Origin: Clostridiaceae bacterium BRH_c20a
Lineage (GTDB): Bacteria; Bacillota; Peptococcia; Peptococcales; BICA1-8
Direction of reading: 5' to 3'
NCBI GenBank assembly: GCA_000961765.1
Contig: LADT01000053.1
Span: forward strand, 124,001-188,000
Length of the DNA stretch: 64,000 nt
How positions within the stretch are numbered: the first letter of the stretch is position 1; every line of letters starts with the position of its first letter. Shown piece after piece: positions 53,469 through 62,721 of this stretch. The notes beneath the pieces were generated by a model that saw only the letters and a list, made by a program, of their open reading frames with translations, did not search any database and had not been told where the DNA came from. The position numbers were made by a program, and so were the translations under genes.

Positions 53469-54761
53469 TTAGAGTCCCGCTCTGGCAAAAATATAATCTA
53501 CATGTTTAGTGTGATAAGAATAATCAAACAACTCATCAATCTCTTCTTTACTTAGATATTGACTTAAATTCTCATCCTGCTTTACTAATTCTTTAAAGCT
53601 TATTTTTTCATCCCAAGCTCTAAGGGCACTTTTTTGTACCCACTGATATACTGTATCTCTCGCTGCACCTTTACTAACAACAGCTAACATGACCCTTTGG
53701 GAGAAAATCAGACCTAAGGTTTTTTCTATATTAGCCATCATTACATCTTCATTAACCTGGAGGTCATCCACAACTTTAATAAAGAGCGTTAAGATATAAT
53801 CTAGGAGCGTTGTACTATCCGGTATGATAATTCTTTCTACTGATGATTGGGTTAAGTCCCTTTCATGCCAGAGAGCAACATTTTCCAAGGCAGGTATAAC
53901 ATTTCCTCTAATAACCCTAGCAAGACCTGCGACCCGCTCACTAGTCATGGGATTTCTCTTATGAGGCATGGCTGAGGAGCCTTTTTGTCCTTTTGCAAAC
54001 TCTTCCATCACTTCAAATACTTCTGTGCGCTGCAGATTTCGTATTTCAGTGGCGAATTTATCCAAGGAGCTAGCTGCTACTGCCAAAGTGCTTAAATATT
54101 CAGCATGGCGGTCTCTTTGAATAATTTGAGTAGAAACCTCGGCTGGTTTTAAATAAAGCTTAGTGCAAACAAACTCTTCAATACGGGGATCAATGTTAGC
54201 GAACGTTCCCACCGCACCGGAAATTTTACCTACACTAATATTTTCAATGGCATTTTCAATTCTTGTGATATTTCTAAGTGTTTCGGTATACCACATAGCC
54301 ATCTTTAAACCAAAGGTTACCGGCTCAGCATGAACTCCATGGGTACGACCCATCATAAGAGTATACTTATACCTTAAGGCCTTTATCTTAATAACCTCTG
54401 CAAGCTTTTTTAGTTTCGCCAAAATTACTTCTCCAGCTTCCTTCATCTGAACAGAAAGGGCAGTATCCAAAATATCCGAGGAAGTCATTCCCATGTGGAT
54501 ATATTTAGCCTCTTCCCCTACGTACTCAGCAACATTTGTCAAAAAGGCAATTACATCATGACGGGTTACAGCTTCAATCTCGTTAATTCTTTCAACATTA
54601 AAATCTGCCTTTTCCCTAATTACCTTTGCTGCTTCACTAGGAATTTGGCCAATTTCAGCCATCCCCTCACAGGCTAATACTTCAACCTCCAGCATAACTT
54701 TCAGCCTGTTTTCAACTGACCAGATTCTTTTCATCTCCGGTAAAGTATATCTTTCAATCAT
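53469..54761 (-). CDS. purB: Adenylosuccinate lyase
   Basis: 430 residues of the fumarase/aspartase superfamily: MIERYTLPEMKRIWSVENRL, IGQIPSEAAKVIREK, VTRHDVIAFLTNV, GMTSSDILDTALS, MGRTHGVHAEPVTFGLKMA (catalytic His), and signature GSSAMPHKRNPMTSERV with the flexible Ser loop. Cleaves SAICAR to AICAR and also adenylosuccinate to AMP. RBS GGAGG before ATG. Separated from purE by a repeat-rich spacer with a likely hairpin, so it could also have its own transcript start. Confidence 0.96.
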   Translation of the reverse strand: MIERYTLPEMKRIWSVENRLKVMLEVEVLACEGMAEIGQIPSEAAKVIREKADFNVERINEIEAVTRHDVIAFLTNVAEYVGEEAKYIHMGMTSSDILDTALSVQMKEAGEVILAKLKKLAEVIKIKALRYKYTLMMGRTHGVHAEPVTFGLKMAMWYTETLRNITRIENAIENISVGKISGAVGTFANIDPRIEEFVCTKLYLKPAEVSTQIIQRDRHAEYLSTLAVAASSLDKFATEIRNLQRTEVFEVMEEFAKGQKGSSAMPHKRNPMTSERVAGLARVIRGNVIPALENVALWHERDLTQSSVERIIIPDSTTLLDYILTLFIKVVDDLQVNEDVMMANIEKTLGLIFSQRVMLAVVSKGAARDTVYQWVQKSALRAWDEKISFKELVKQDENLSQYLSKEEIDELFDYSYHTKHVDYIFARAGL

Positions 54762-55096
54762 GAAATAAACCTCCGTTATTTAGTTACTGGTGACTGGTTA
54801 TTAGTTGGGTGTAATTTTTCGGGTTTCGTGTCTAGTGCTCTGGGACCAGGGCCCAGGGACCAGGAAAACATTTTTTAACCACGGGCCCCTCCAGGGCACA
54901 CGGATTAATACGGATATAAGACTAAGATTAGAGATTTCGCTTCACTAGATTTTAATACTAAAAAAATCTAACGAAATGAAATGTAGTGAAATCTCAATCT
55001 AACGAAGTGAAATCTTTTAGTCCTTTTCAACAGCCGCCTTTTTAAAACAAGCCCGGCGGGGAATATTAGAGAACATACTCCTGCCTGGGCTTATTG
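54762..55096. repeat. Repeat-rich spacer between purB and purE
   Basis: No gene. Contains GGGACCAGGGCCCAGGGACC (54841-54860), and three versions of the 19-bp word: GATTTCGCTTCACTAGATT (54933-54951), and in the opposite direction from 54965 and 54996-55014 (AATCTAACGAAGTGAAATC). At 55049-55094 AAGCCCGGCGGGG pairs imperfectly with CTCCTGCCTGGGCTT, just after the purE stop, followed on the minus strand by GTTTTAAAAAG: a possible weak terminator. Confidence 0.7.
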
Positions 55097-55597
55097 TCAT
55101 TCAATTACTGCATTTTTCACTTTTTCCGCTTTAGCTTCAACTTCCAAAGCCAGGTTTTGCTTAAATTCTTTGAATTTCTCTCTTAACTCAGGATACTTGA
55201 CAGCCAGAATCTGCACAGCTAACAATCCGGCATTCTTGGCTCCATTTATCGCCACAGTAGCCACAGGTATCCCCGATGGCATTTGGACAATAGCATAAAG
55301 AGAATCTAGCCCTTGCAAGGGTGTTGCATTAATAGGCACACCAATTATAGGCAGAGGAGTTACTGCTGCTAAAACACCTGGCAAATGAGCTGCGGCACCT
55401 GCCCCTGCAATTATCACTTCAAGTCCATTTTCCTCAGCCTTTTCAGCATAACCTAAGGCACGGTATGGGGTTCTATGAGCAGAAGCCACCACCAAGTCAT
55501 AACCTATTCCAAAGGATTTTAATACTTTTGCAGCCTCCTGCATAATTGGCAAATCAGAATCACTACCCATTACAATACCAACTAAAGGTTTTGACAC
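55097..55597 (-). CDS. purE: N5-CAIR mutase / AIR carboxylase catalytic subunit
   Basis: 166 residues: [49 protein letters not shown], and [22 protein letters not shown]. These are class I PurE features. A PurK partner is not in the operon; it may lie elsewhere, or high CO2 in an anaerobic niche may make it dispensable. GTG start with AGGAGG. First pur gene after the permease. Confidence 0.95.
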   Translation of the reverse strand: MSKPLVGIVMGSDSDLPIMQEAAKVLKSFGIGYDLVVASAHRTPYRALGYAEKAEENGLEVIIAGAGAAAHLPGVLAAVTPLPIIGVPINATPLQGLDSLYAIVQMPSGIPVATVAINGAKNAGLLAVQILAVKYPELREKFKEFKQNLALEVEAKAEKVKNAVIE

Positions 55598-55998
55598 AGC
55601 AATTTTCCTCCTTGTTTTTTAGTGAGTGTTTAAGTGTGATAGTGCGTAAGTGTACAAGATTTCAATTAAGCTAATTTTTTCTGGATGCATCCTATGCATG
55701 TGAATATAACATGAGGCATCTGCTGAACAGGAAGCAAGAAACAAGAGGCCAGAGGCAAGAAACTAATAATAAATATTCTTTTTTTCCTGCTTCATACCTC
55801 CAGTATCCTGCATCTTGAATAGGATGCATCAATATAAATTGCCAATCATCGATGCATCATGCAGTATAGCTTTGGAGCTGATGCATCCCAATAAATTGGC
55901 TTTCATCAGATGCCACTATCACACTGACACTCTGAATTACCCATAAGCTTACACACTGACATGCAGTATATCCTGTAAGCCGTCACACTTAGGATATT
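55598..55998. repeat. GATGCATC-rich spacer between purE and the permease
   Basis: A 400-base gap without a gene. GATGCATC occurs at 55684-55691, 55823-55830, 55851-55858 and 55880-55887; there are also ACAAGAGGCCAGAGGCAAG-type direct repeats (~55740-55765) and two ACACTGACA words. An imperfect stem ATATCCT / AGGATAT (55968-55997) follows the permease stop. No clear promoter. Confidence 0.7.
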
Positions 55999-57348
55999 TT
56001 ACCCTACAAAAAATCTAACTATAAATAAAGCTGTTAAAATCCACATTGTTAAGCTAATTTCTTTAGCACGTCCTGTTAATGCCCGTAAGACAGTATAAGA
56101 AATTACACCAAAAACTATTCCTTCGGCAATACTAAAAGCTAAGGGCATCATAAACATTGCAAAGAAGGCGGGGATTGCTTCCAGATAATCACTAAAGTCA
56201 ATCTTCGTGACAGGCTCCATCATAAAGATACCAACAATAACTAAAATCGGTGCTGTTGCAGCTGATGGGATTATTCCAACTAGTGGTGAGAAGAATAAAG
56301 CTAATAAGAATAAAACACCGGTTGTTACAGCGGTAAGACCTGTTCGACCACCTTCGGCAACACCAGCGGCACTTTCAATATAAGTGGTGGTAGTACTAGT
56401 ACCTAAAGCAGCTCCGGCCATAGTAGCAATAGAGTCTGCCAATAAAGCCTTATTTGCCTTAGGTAAGTGCCCGTTTTTATCCAACATACCTGCTTTACTG
56501 GATACTCCAACTAAAGTACCAATAGTGTCAAATAAATCAACAAATGTAAAGGCAAAAATTATCGGAATAAGGCCATAACTAAACACTGCCGCAAAGTCCA
56601 TAGCAAATAGCGTTTCAGAAATACTAGGCGGCATACTTACTGGTGAAAACTTCTGACCCAACTGCACAACCCCTAGAGGAATTCCAATGATGGTTGTTGC
56701 TAAGATACCCCACAATAAGGAACCTCTAACTTTTTTGACAACCAGAGCACCTGTTATAACTAAACCAAAGAGTGCCAGCATAATACTTTGGGGACTTGTA
56801 CCAAAGGGAAGTAAAGATAATAAAGCTTCGTCAGCAAAATAATGGGGAGTGACAAGACCTAATGTTCCTGTAGCAGGATTATGCACGATAATTCCTGCAT
56901 TTTTTAAACCAATTAATGCAATAAATAGACCAATACCAACACTCACTGAATATTTTAAGCTTAAGGGAATTGAATTAACAATTGCTTCCCTAACCTTAGT
57001 TAAAGTTAGCAATAGAAAGATAATACCCGATATAAATACTGCAGCTAAAGCAGCCTGCCAGGAAAGTCCCATAGTTAAAACAACGGTATAGGCAAAAAAA
57101 GCATTTAAACCCATTCCAGGAGCTAAGGCAAAAGGATAATTAGCTAAGAAACCCATCAAAAATGTTCCTAAAGCTGCAGCTAAACAAGTAGCAACCATAA
57201 CAGGTCCTGCAGGCATACCAGCATCACTTAATATCAAAGGGTTAACAGCAATGATATAAGCCATAGTCATAAAAGTTGTAATACCTGCCATGATTTCAGT
57301 ACGTACATTTGTACCATGTTCTTTTAACTTAAAAATATTTTCTAACAT
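55999..57348 (-). CDS. pbuG: NCS2 family (AzgA/PbuG) purine permease
   Basis: About 449 residues with 12-14 membrane segments: LENIFKLKEHGTNVRTEIMAGITTFMTMAYIIAVNP, APGMGLNAFFAYTVV (substrate region), LFDTIGTLVGVSSKAGML and GTSTTTTYIESAAGVAEGGRTGLTAV, all hallmarks of AzgA-like hypoxanthine/guanine permeases. ATG 57348 has GGAGGT nine bases upstream. Its leader holds a guanine riboswitch and a ykkC/PRPP-type riboswitch with a terminator, so expression responds to the purine pool; the pur genes follow on the same strand. Confidence 0.93.
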   Translation of the reverse strand: MLENIFKLKEHGTNVRTEIMAGITTFMTMAYIIAVNPLILSDAGMPAGPVMVATCLAAALGTFLMGFLANYPFALAPGMGLNAFFAYTVVLTMGLSWQAALAAVFISGIIFLLLTLTKVREAIVNSIPLSLKYSVSVGIGLFIALIGLKNAGIIVHNPATGTLGLVTPHYFADEALLSLLPFGTSPQSIMLALFGLVITGALVVKKVRGSLLWGILATTIIGIPLGVVQLGQKFSPVSMPPSISETLFAMDFAAVFSYGLIPIIFAFTFVDLFDTIGTLVGVSSKAGMLDKNGHLPKANKALLADSIATMAGAALGTSTTTTYIESAAGVAEGGRTGLTAVTTGVLFLLALFFSPLVGIIPSAATAPILVIVGIFMMEPVTKIDFSDYLEAIPAFFAMFMMPLAFSIAEGIVFGVISYTVLRALTGRAKEISLTMWILTALFIVRFFVG

Positions 57349-57517
57349 TTCTCTCATACCTCCAAATGCTATTAATATGTACAAAAATTCTTCTCTTCAT
57401 TTTCAATTTTCAATTTTCCATTTTTCACTATATCACTATTCTTTATTGTCCCTCCCTTCTGGAAAAATACTCCTAATTAATGTTGTTACTTTAGATAAAA
57501 TTTGAAAAATAATAAAA

Positions 57518-57565
57518 CCCAGACGGGTAGGTTATCCAATAAACGAGGAAACCTACCCGCCTAGG
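57518..57565 (-). terminator. Riboswitch-controlled terminator of the permease/pur operon
   Basis: On the minus strand CCTAGGCGGGTAGGTT pairs over 16 positions (two G-T) with AACCTACCCGTCTGGG, then TTTTATTATTTTT. Its 5' arm overlaps the 3' end of the PRPP-type aptamer (AAAAGCCTAGGCGGG), so ligand binding would free or sequester the arm. Confidence 0.88.
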
Positions 57566-57680
57566 CTTTTATCCTTTCGGTGTAATACTGGCTCACCAGT
57601 ATCCATACCACTCGGACCAAAAGAATTCAGATATCCAACTCCTAGTTTCTGACTTCTTTTTGGAACCCTAGGTATGCTTT
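57555..57680 (-). promoter_or_regulatory. ykkC-type (PRPP-like) riboswitch
   Basis: Minus-strand RNA with the conserved ykkC blocks in order: AGCATACCTAGGGTTCC, then TTTTGGTCCGAGTGGTATGG, then TACACCGAAAGGATAAAAGC with CTAGGCGGG. This order (CUAGGGUUCC, GGUCCGAG, ACACCG..GGAUAAAAGCC) is the ykkC consensus. Next to a guanine aptamer and ahead of purine genes, the ykkC 2b (PRPP-sensing) class is expected; PRPP would favour expression. The guanidine class is less likely from gene context. Subclass bases were not checked by alignment. Confidence 0.8.
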
Positions 57681-57681
57681 C

Positions 57682-57751
57682 TCCCGTAGCCGGATGATTT
57701 ACGGTCACCCGGTAGAAACTTGTGGGCCATATCCCCACTAATTATACGGAA
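57682..57751 (-). promoter_or_regulatory. Guanine riboswitch aptamer
   Basis: Purine aptamer with P1 TTCCGTA / TACGGGA, loop GGATATGGCCC, junction AAGTTTCTACCGGG and CCGTAAATCATCCGG, then GGCTAC. The base equivalent to position 74 is C, which selects guanine or hypoxanthine over adenine. It lies directly 5' of the ykkC-type aptamer in the same leader. Confidence 0.93.
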
Positions 57752-57780
57752 CGTATGCTGTTTTCGTTAGTTATATGTAA

Positions 57781-57809
57781 ATTTTAGCATCTTTTTAGTC
57801 CATAGTCAA
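57781..57809 (-). promoter_or_regulatory. Promoter of the purine permease/pur operon
   Basis: Minus strand TTGACT (57809-57804), 17-bp spacer, TAAAAT (57786-57781), about 30 bases ahead of the guanine aptamer. AGCGAACGTT at 57816-57825 resembles half a PurBox but departs from consensus. Confidence 0.7.
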
Positions 57810-57895
57810 TCAAAAAGCGAACGTTATTTATGTTTTATTAATTAATATTCGTAAAACAATCTTTGCTCGTTTAGCTTTTTCATCGGCGGGTGTTC

Positions 57896-57931
57896 AAAAG
57901 GGATGGTGCCCTTTTGGGCACCATCCCTTTT
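57896..57931. terminator. Terminator of the nucleoside ABC operon
   Basis: AAAAGGGATGGTGCCC and GGGCACCATCCCTTTT form a perfect stem with TTT loop right after the last permease gene; A and T runs allow both directions. Confidence 0.92.
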
Positions 57932-57932
57932 A

Positions 57933-58868
57933 TTATCGTTCTTCGCGGAAATACGGTACTCCTAACCCCTTCGGTGGGGCATTTTTTTTGGATTTCCGCA
58001 TAGACACTACAACTAAAACTGCTATTGTAACCAGATAAGGCAGCATATCAATAAAATACTGGGATATTTGAATGCTTGTTCCTTGGAGCCTAAAACCAAT
58101 AATATCCATCCCGCCAAAAAGATAGGCGCCTACAAGAGCTTTAAAGGGATTCCATGCTGCAAAAATTACTAGCGCAACGGCAATCCAGCCCCTTCCCGCC
58201 GTTACATTTTCCTGCCAAGCGGGTACATATACTAAAGAAAGGTATACACCACCTAAGCCGCATAAAGCCCCGCCCAAAAGGACATGTGCATATTTATATA
58301 GGGTAATATTTATACTAGCCGCATCAGCAGCTCCGGGATTCTCTCCAACAGCAATCAGATTTAATCCTTTCCTGGTTTTATATAAATAAATCCCAAGAAT
58401 TATTGCTGTTAAATACCCTAAATAAATAAACAAATCTTGAGAAAATAATGCCTTGCCCAGGATTGGAATATTTGCAAGTCCTGGTATTTCTAAGGGTTTA
58501 AAGAAAAGCTTTATAGCATTGGGAGTAACCTGCCCTACTAAATCCTTACCAATAAAAGCGGAAAAACCCGTCCCAAAGATAGTAAGTGCCAAGCCGGATA
58601 CAACCTGGTTTGCCCTTAAGGATATCGTCAAGACAGCGAATATTAATGCACCCATACTTCCTGCAAACATCGCCGCTAATAAAGCCAAGATTGGATTACC
58701 TGTTATTAGACCTATTTTAAAGCCTATTACAGCCCCCATCAGCATCATACCTTCTACACCTAGGTTAAGGTTACCGGCTCGTTCAGTTATTATTTCACCT
58801 AAAGTAGCAAAAAGAAGGGGTGTTCCCGCCACTACAGCTGCCGCCAAAAAGGATGTCATAAAATCCAT
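57933..58868 (-). CDS. Nucleoside ABC transporter permease (YufQ/NupQ-like)
   Basis: A 311-residue membrane protein of the branched-chain/BMP permease family, about ten helices, with GTPLLFATLGEIITERAGNLNLGVEGMMLMGAV at the N-terminus, the family hallmark, and VALVIFAAWNPFKALVGAYLFGG. Overlaps its partner permease by one base (TAATG). Together they import nucleosides or related purine compounds. Confidence 0.92.
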   Translation of the reverse strand: MDFMTSFLAAAVVAGTPLLFATLGEIITERAGNLNLGVEGMMLMGAVIGFKIGLITGNPILALLAAMFAGSMGALIFAVLTISLRANQVVSGLALTIFGTGFSAFIGKDLVGQVTPNAIKLFFKPLEIPGLANIPILGKALFSQDLFIYLGYLTAIILGIYLYKTRKGLNLIAVGENPGAADAASINITLYKYAHVLLGGALCGLGGVYLSLVYVPAWQENVTAGRGWIAVALVIFAAWNPFKALVGAYLFGGMDIIGFRLQGTSIQISQYFIDMLPYLVTIAVLVVVSMRKSKKNAPPKGLGVPYFREER

Positions 58869-59950
58869 TATATTTCCCCCTTACCAGCTGCCGACTTAGC
58901 AGAACCATTTTTTGTTAACTTATATTTTATAAAAAATTCGCTGCCTAAGACAAAAAATAGAATCATGCCCTCTAAAATCATTGCAGCCGCCGCAGGTATT
59001 CCAAAGGCAGTCTGAATAAAGGATCCCCCTTGAATAAGGGCAGCAAAGAGTATAGATGCTAATAAAATAAAAGGAGCACTCAAAGAAGCTAGCCATGTAG
59101 TAATAATAGCGGTAAAGCCTACACCGCCCGAAACCTCCACATTAAGGGTGTTACTCACTGCTGAAGCCTGAATCATTCCCGCCAAACCACATAATCCACC
59201 ACTTATTAACAAGGCAATTATTATTGTTCGTTTGACATTGATTCCCGCATAACGGGCAGTGTTCTCACTTTCACCTAAAACAGCGATTTCGTAGCCCAGC
59301 TTTGAATGCTTCATAAAAATATAAACTACAATAATTAAAATAAGTGCGAATATCCATCCGATATGAATTCCTAGAAAATTAGGCAAAATTGCATTATCCG
59401 AGAAATTGGGTATTTTCGGAAAACCCAATGCTCCTTTATCCCGCCATGGACCATACTGCAAATAAGTGACCCATTTTATCGCGATATAGTTCATCATTAA
59501 GGTAATAATTGTTTCATTAGTTTCCCACTGAGCTTTGAAAAATGCAGGAATTAGAGCCCATAGTCCTCCAGCAACCATACCAGCAATCATCATTAATGAT
59601 AATAGTATTGGTTTTGGCAAATCCGGATATCTTAAAGCAAAAAAACTGGCGGCAAAGGCTCCCATCATTATCTGCCCTTCTCCCCCTATGTTCCAAAACT
59701 TCATCTTAAAAGCTATAGCAATTCCTAAGGAAGTAATAACTAAAGGGATAGCGGTGATAATTGTTTGCTTTATTCTATAGTTAGAACCAAATGCTCCTTT
59801 AATCAAAGAAGCATAGACCTCTAGAGGATTTAAATTGAGTATCATAATAAAAACAGCAGAGGTTAATAAGGCTAAAATTATAGCAGCGGTTCTTATGCCA
59901 AAACTTTTCCCTTGTGTAATTTCACTTCTTTTGACAACTTTATACAGCAT
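58868..59950 (-). CDS. Nucleoside ABC transporter permease (YufP/NupP-like)
   Basis: About 360 residues with GAFGSNYRIKQTIITAIPLVITSLGIAIAFKMKFWNIGGEGQIMMGAF, the NIGxEGQ hallmark of this permease family, and GGVGFTAIITTWLAS. ATG 59950 has GAGGG nearby and overlaps the ATPase gene end; GTG 59956 is an alternative. Confidence 0.92.
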   Translation of the reverse strand: MLYKVVKRSEITQGKSFGIRTAAIILALLTSAVFIMILNLNPLEVYASLIKGAFGSNYRIKQTIITAIPLVITSLGIAIAFKMKFWNIGGEGQIMMGAFAASFFALRYPDLPKPILLSLMMIAGMVAGGLWALIPAFFKAQWETNETIITLMMNYIAIKWVTYLQYGPWRDKGALGFPKIPNFSDNAILPNFLGIHIGWIFALILIIVVYIFMKHSKLGYEIAVLGESENTARYAGINVKRTIIIALLISGGLCGLAGMIQASAVSNTLNVEVSGGVGFTAIITTWLASLSAPFILLASILFAALIQGGSFIQTAFGIPAAAAMILEGMILFFVLGSEFFIKYKLTKNGSAKSAAGKGEI

Positions 59951-61463
59951 AGGCACCCTCAGTTTCCTTGATTTTTTCTCCTAACATCATCAGCCCAATT
60001 TGTTCTTTAGTTGCCTTCCTTGCATCAACAACCCCAGTAATTTCACCATTAGATAATACTAGAATTCTATCACTTAAAGCAATTAAGGAATCTAAATCTT
60101 CCGCAATATAAAGGATAGCAACACCTTTTTGCTTTTCTTCATTTAATAAATCATATATTTTATGACAGGTATTTATATCAAGACCTCTAACCGGATAAGC
60201 AGTAATCAATAATTCCGGATTGGTGTCTAATTCCCTTCCTAATAGAACCTTTTGAATATTACCACCCGAAAGATCTCTAATAGGATGGTAAATTCCTGGT
60301 GTCTGAACATCCAATTTTTTAATAATCTCTTTAGCCTTAAGGACAGCTGGTTTACGATCAACGAAAAAGCCCTTTTCCTTTTGATACTGCTTTAATAAGA
60401 CATTATCTACAATACCCATGGCTGCAACTAGGCCCATCCCTAATCTATCTTCAGGAATAAAGCTCATACTTACCCCTTTTGCAATTATCTCTTTTGGATT
60501 TTTGCCAACTAAATTTTCTTCCTTAAAGAGTATTTGGCCGGATTTTATGGGATAGAGACCTGCAATTGCTTCACATAACTCTTTTTGTCCACTTCCAGCT
60601 ATACCAGCTATACTTAATATTTCACCGGCATACAAATCAAAGTTTAAGCCTTTAAGAACTTCAATTCCTTCGTTATTTTCTACTTTAAGGTCTCTAACCT
60701 TTAAAGTAATGGTATCCCTCTGCCTGTCCAATCTCTTAATTGACAGATCTACAGGATGGCCTACCATTAGTTCAGTAAGTTCTTGAGGATTTGTCATGTT
60801 CTTTTCAAGGGTTGCAACGGTTTGACCCTTATGAAGAACAGTTATTTTATCAGATATCTCCATTACCTCATTCATCTTGTGACTGATAAATATTACAGCA
60901 CAGCCTTCTTCTTTCATCCTGCGCATAATTTTAAATAACTTGGCTGTTTCCTGTGGTGTAAGCACCGCTGTAGGTTCATCTAAAATTAATATCTTGGCCC
61001 CTCTATACAAAACCTTTAGTATCTCCAGGTTTTGTTTTTCTCCAACGGACATTTCATATACTTTTTTCCCTAAATCAATATCCAGTTGAAACTTTTGAGC
61101 AATCTCCAGGATTTTATTTCTTATCGCCTTCTTGTTAAGAAAAAACCCCATTTGCTGCCCTAGGATAATATTCTCCTGAGCTGAAAGCACCTCTACTAGT
61201 TTAAAATGCTGATGAATCATCCCTATACCCGCTTGGATAGAATCCTTGGGTGAATTAAATTTTACTTCTGTTTGGTTAATAAAAATAGAACCGCTGTCAG
61301 GGAAATAAATCCCCGACAGCATGTTCATTAATGTGCTTTTTCCGGCTCCATTTTCTCCTAAAAGAGCATGGATTTCGCCTTTATCTACACTCAAGTTTAT
61401 ATCTTTATTTGCAGTTACTTTACCAAAAGTTTTTGTGATATTCACCATCGAAATATAAGTCAT
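59940..61463 (-). CDS. Nucleoside ABC transporter ATPase, tandem domains (YufO/NupO-like)
   Basis: 507 residues, two ABC domains. Domain 1: LLGENGAGKST, MSVGEKQNLEILKVLYRGAKILILDEPTAVL. Domain 2: degenerate GIAGSGQKEL, LSGGNIQKVLLGRELDTNPELLITAYPVRGLD. The degenerate second Walker A is normal for this family. Between bmpA and the permeases. Confidence 0.93.
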   Translation of the reverse strand: MTYISMVNITKTFGKVTANKDINLSVDKGEIHALLGENGAGKSTLMNMLSGIYFPDSGSIFINQTEVKFNSPKDSIQAGIGMIHQHFKLVEVLSAQENIILGQQMGFFLNKKAIRNKILEIAQKFQLDIDLGKKVYEMSVGEKQNLEILKVLYRGAKILILDEPTAVLTPQETAKLFKIMRRMKEEGCAVIFISHKMNEVMEISDKITVLHKGQTVATLEKNMTNPQELTELMVGHPVDLSIKRLDRQRDTITLKVRDLKVENNEGIEVLKGLNFDLYAGEILSIAGIAGSGQKELCEAIAGLYPIKSGQILFKEENLVGKNPKEIIAKGVSMSFIPEDRLGMGLVAAMGIVDNVLLKQYQKEKGFFVDRKPAVLKAKEIIKKLDVQTPGIYHPIRDLSGGNIQKVLLGRELDTNPELLITAYPVRGLDINTCHKIYDLLNEEKQKGVAILYIAEDLDSLIALSDRILVLSNGEITGVVDARKATKEQIGLMMLGEKIKETEGAYAV

Positions 61464-61476
61464 ATTATATCACCTA

Positions 61477-62598
61477 TTATTTAATTTTGCCTTCTACTCC
61501 TTCGACAAACCAATCAAAAGAAAGAAGCTCTTGGTCTGTCATTACAACACCGTCTTGTACTTTTACAGCACCGGTCTGATCTTTAATTGGACCTACAAAG
61601 ATTTTTTCTTTGCCGGAAATAATATCTGCTTTTACCTTTTCTACAGCATCTTTGGCCTCAGGAGGCGCAACATCTGTTAGTGGAGCAAGCTGTACAATTC
61701 CGTCCTTCATACCTTCCCAAACGCTAGAAGATTTCCAAGTGCCATCCATAACAGCCTTGACCTCTTGTACATAATATGGTCCCCAGTTCCAGATGGGAGC
61801 AGTCATATATGCTTTAGGGGCCATTTCCTTCATGTCTGTATTATATCCGATTGACCATACACCTTTTTCTTCAGCAGCTTGTTGGGGTCCTGGTGTATCT
61901 TGATGCTGAGCTATAACATCAGCGCCTTCATCTAATAATGCTTTGGCTGCTTCTTTTTCTTTTGCCGGATCATACCAAGTATGGGTCCATTTTACTTTAA
62001 CTACAGCATCAGGGTTAACAGAGCGTACACCTAATGTAAATGCATTAATACCTCTTACTACTTCCGGAATTTCAAAAGCAGCAACATATCCTAAAACATC
62101 AGATTGTGTTTTCATTCCTGCAACTATACCTGATAAGTATCTTGCCTCATAAATTCTACCGAAATAATTGGACATGTTATCAAGCTGTTTATATCCGGAA
62201 CAATGTAAGAATTTTACGTCTGGATTTGCTTTAGCAACCTTTTCAGTGTAATCCATAAAACCAAAGCTGGTTGTAAAAATAACATTGGCACCTTGATCAA
62301 TCATATCATTTAATACTTTTTCAGCTTCTTGACTCTCAGGAACCGATTCCTTAATTATTGTTTCAACGCCTAATTTTTCTTCAAGATATTTTCTTCCTTC
62401 ATTATGGGCATAAGTCCAACCACCATCACCTATGGGCCCGACGTACACAAAACCAACTTTTATCTTTTGTTCCGGAGCCTTTTCTTCTTGTTTTGGCTCT
62501 TCCTTTTTGGGCTCTTCTTTCGCAGGCTGAGAACAACCTGTGACAAGAATTGACATTACTAACATTAACACTAACAACAAACCTAGAGCTTTTTTCAT
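61477..62598 (-). CDS. bmpA: BMP/Med family nucleoside-binding lipoprotein
   Basis: About 373 residues: signal KKALGLLLVLMLVMSILVTGC with lipobox Cys22, Lys/Glu/Pro linker, then IKVGFVYVGPIGDGGWTYAHNEGRKYL, a strong BMP-family signature, and GADVIAQHQDTPGPQQAAEEKG. Binds nucleosides outside the membrane for YufOPQ-type import. ATG 62598 has AAGGGGG; 23 upstream in-frame codons are unsupported. Confidence 0.93.
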   Translation of the reverse strand: MKKALGLLLVLMLVMSILVTGCSQPAKEEPKKEEPKQEEKAPEQKIKVGFVYVGPIGDGGWTYAHNEGRKYLEEKLGVETIIKESVPESQEAEKVLNDMIDQGANVIFTTSFGFMDYTEKVAKANPDVKFLHCSGYKQLDNMSNYFGRIYEARYLSGIVAGMKTQSDVLGYVAAFEIPEVVRGINAFTLGVRSVNPDAVVKVKWTHTWYDPAKEKEAAKALLDEGADVIAQHQDTPGPQQAAEEKGVWSIGYNTDMKEMAPKAYMTAPIWNWGPYYVQEVKAVMDGTWKSSSVWEGMKDGIVQLAPLTDVAPPEAKDAVEKVKADIISGKEKIFVGPIKDQTGAVKVQDGVVMTDQELLSFDWFVEGVEGKIK

Positions 62599-62721
62599 TT
62601 TTTTCCCCCTTATTTTCTTTTTGATAGTTTTTTTTAAAAACTTTATTTTTCGTATCCACCTATTCATATCAAGTGCTTTAGAAGTTATTCTATAAGACTA
62701 GGTACAAGCAGATACGTTGTT

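Noticed and set aside
52154-55998. CRISPR array made of the GATGCATC repeats
   Set aside because: The repeats are 8 bp, irregularly spaced, split over two spacers 3 kb apart and have no cas genes.
57553-57738. 61-codon minus-strand frame in the permease leader
   Set aside because: It covers the guanine and ykkC aptamers and the terminator arm; conserved RNA motifs explain the sequence.
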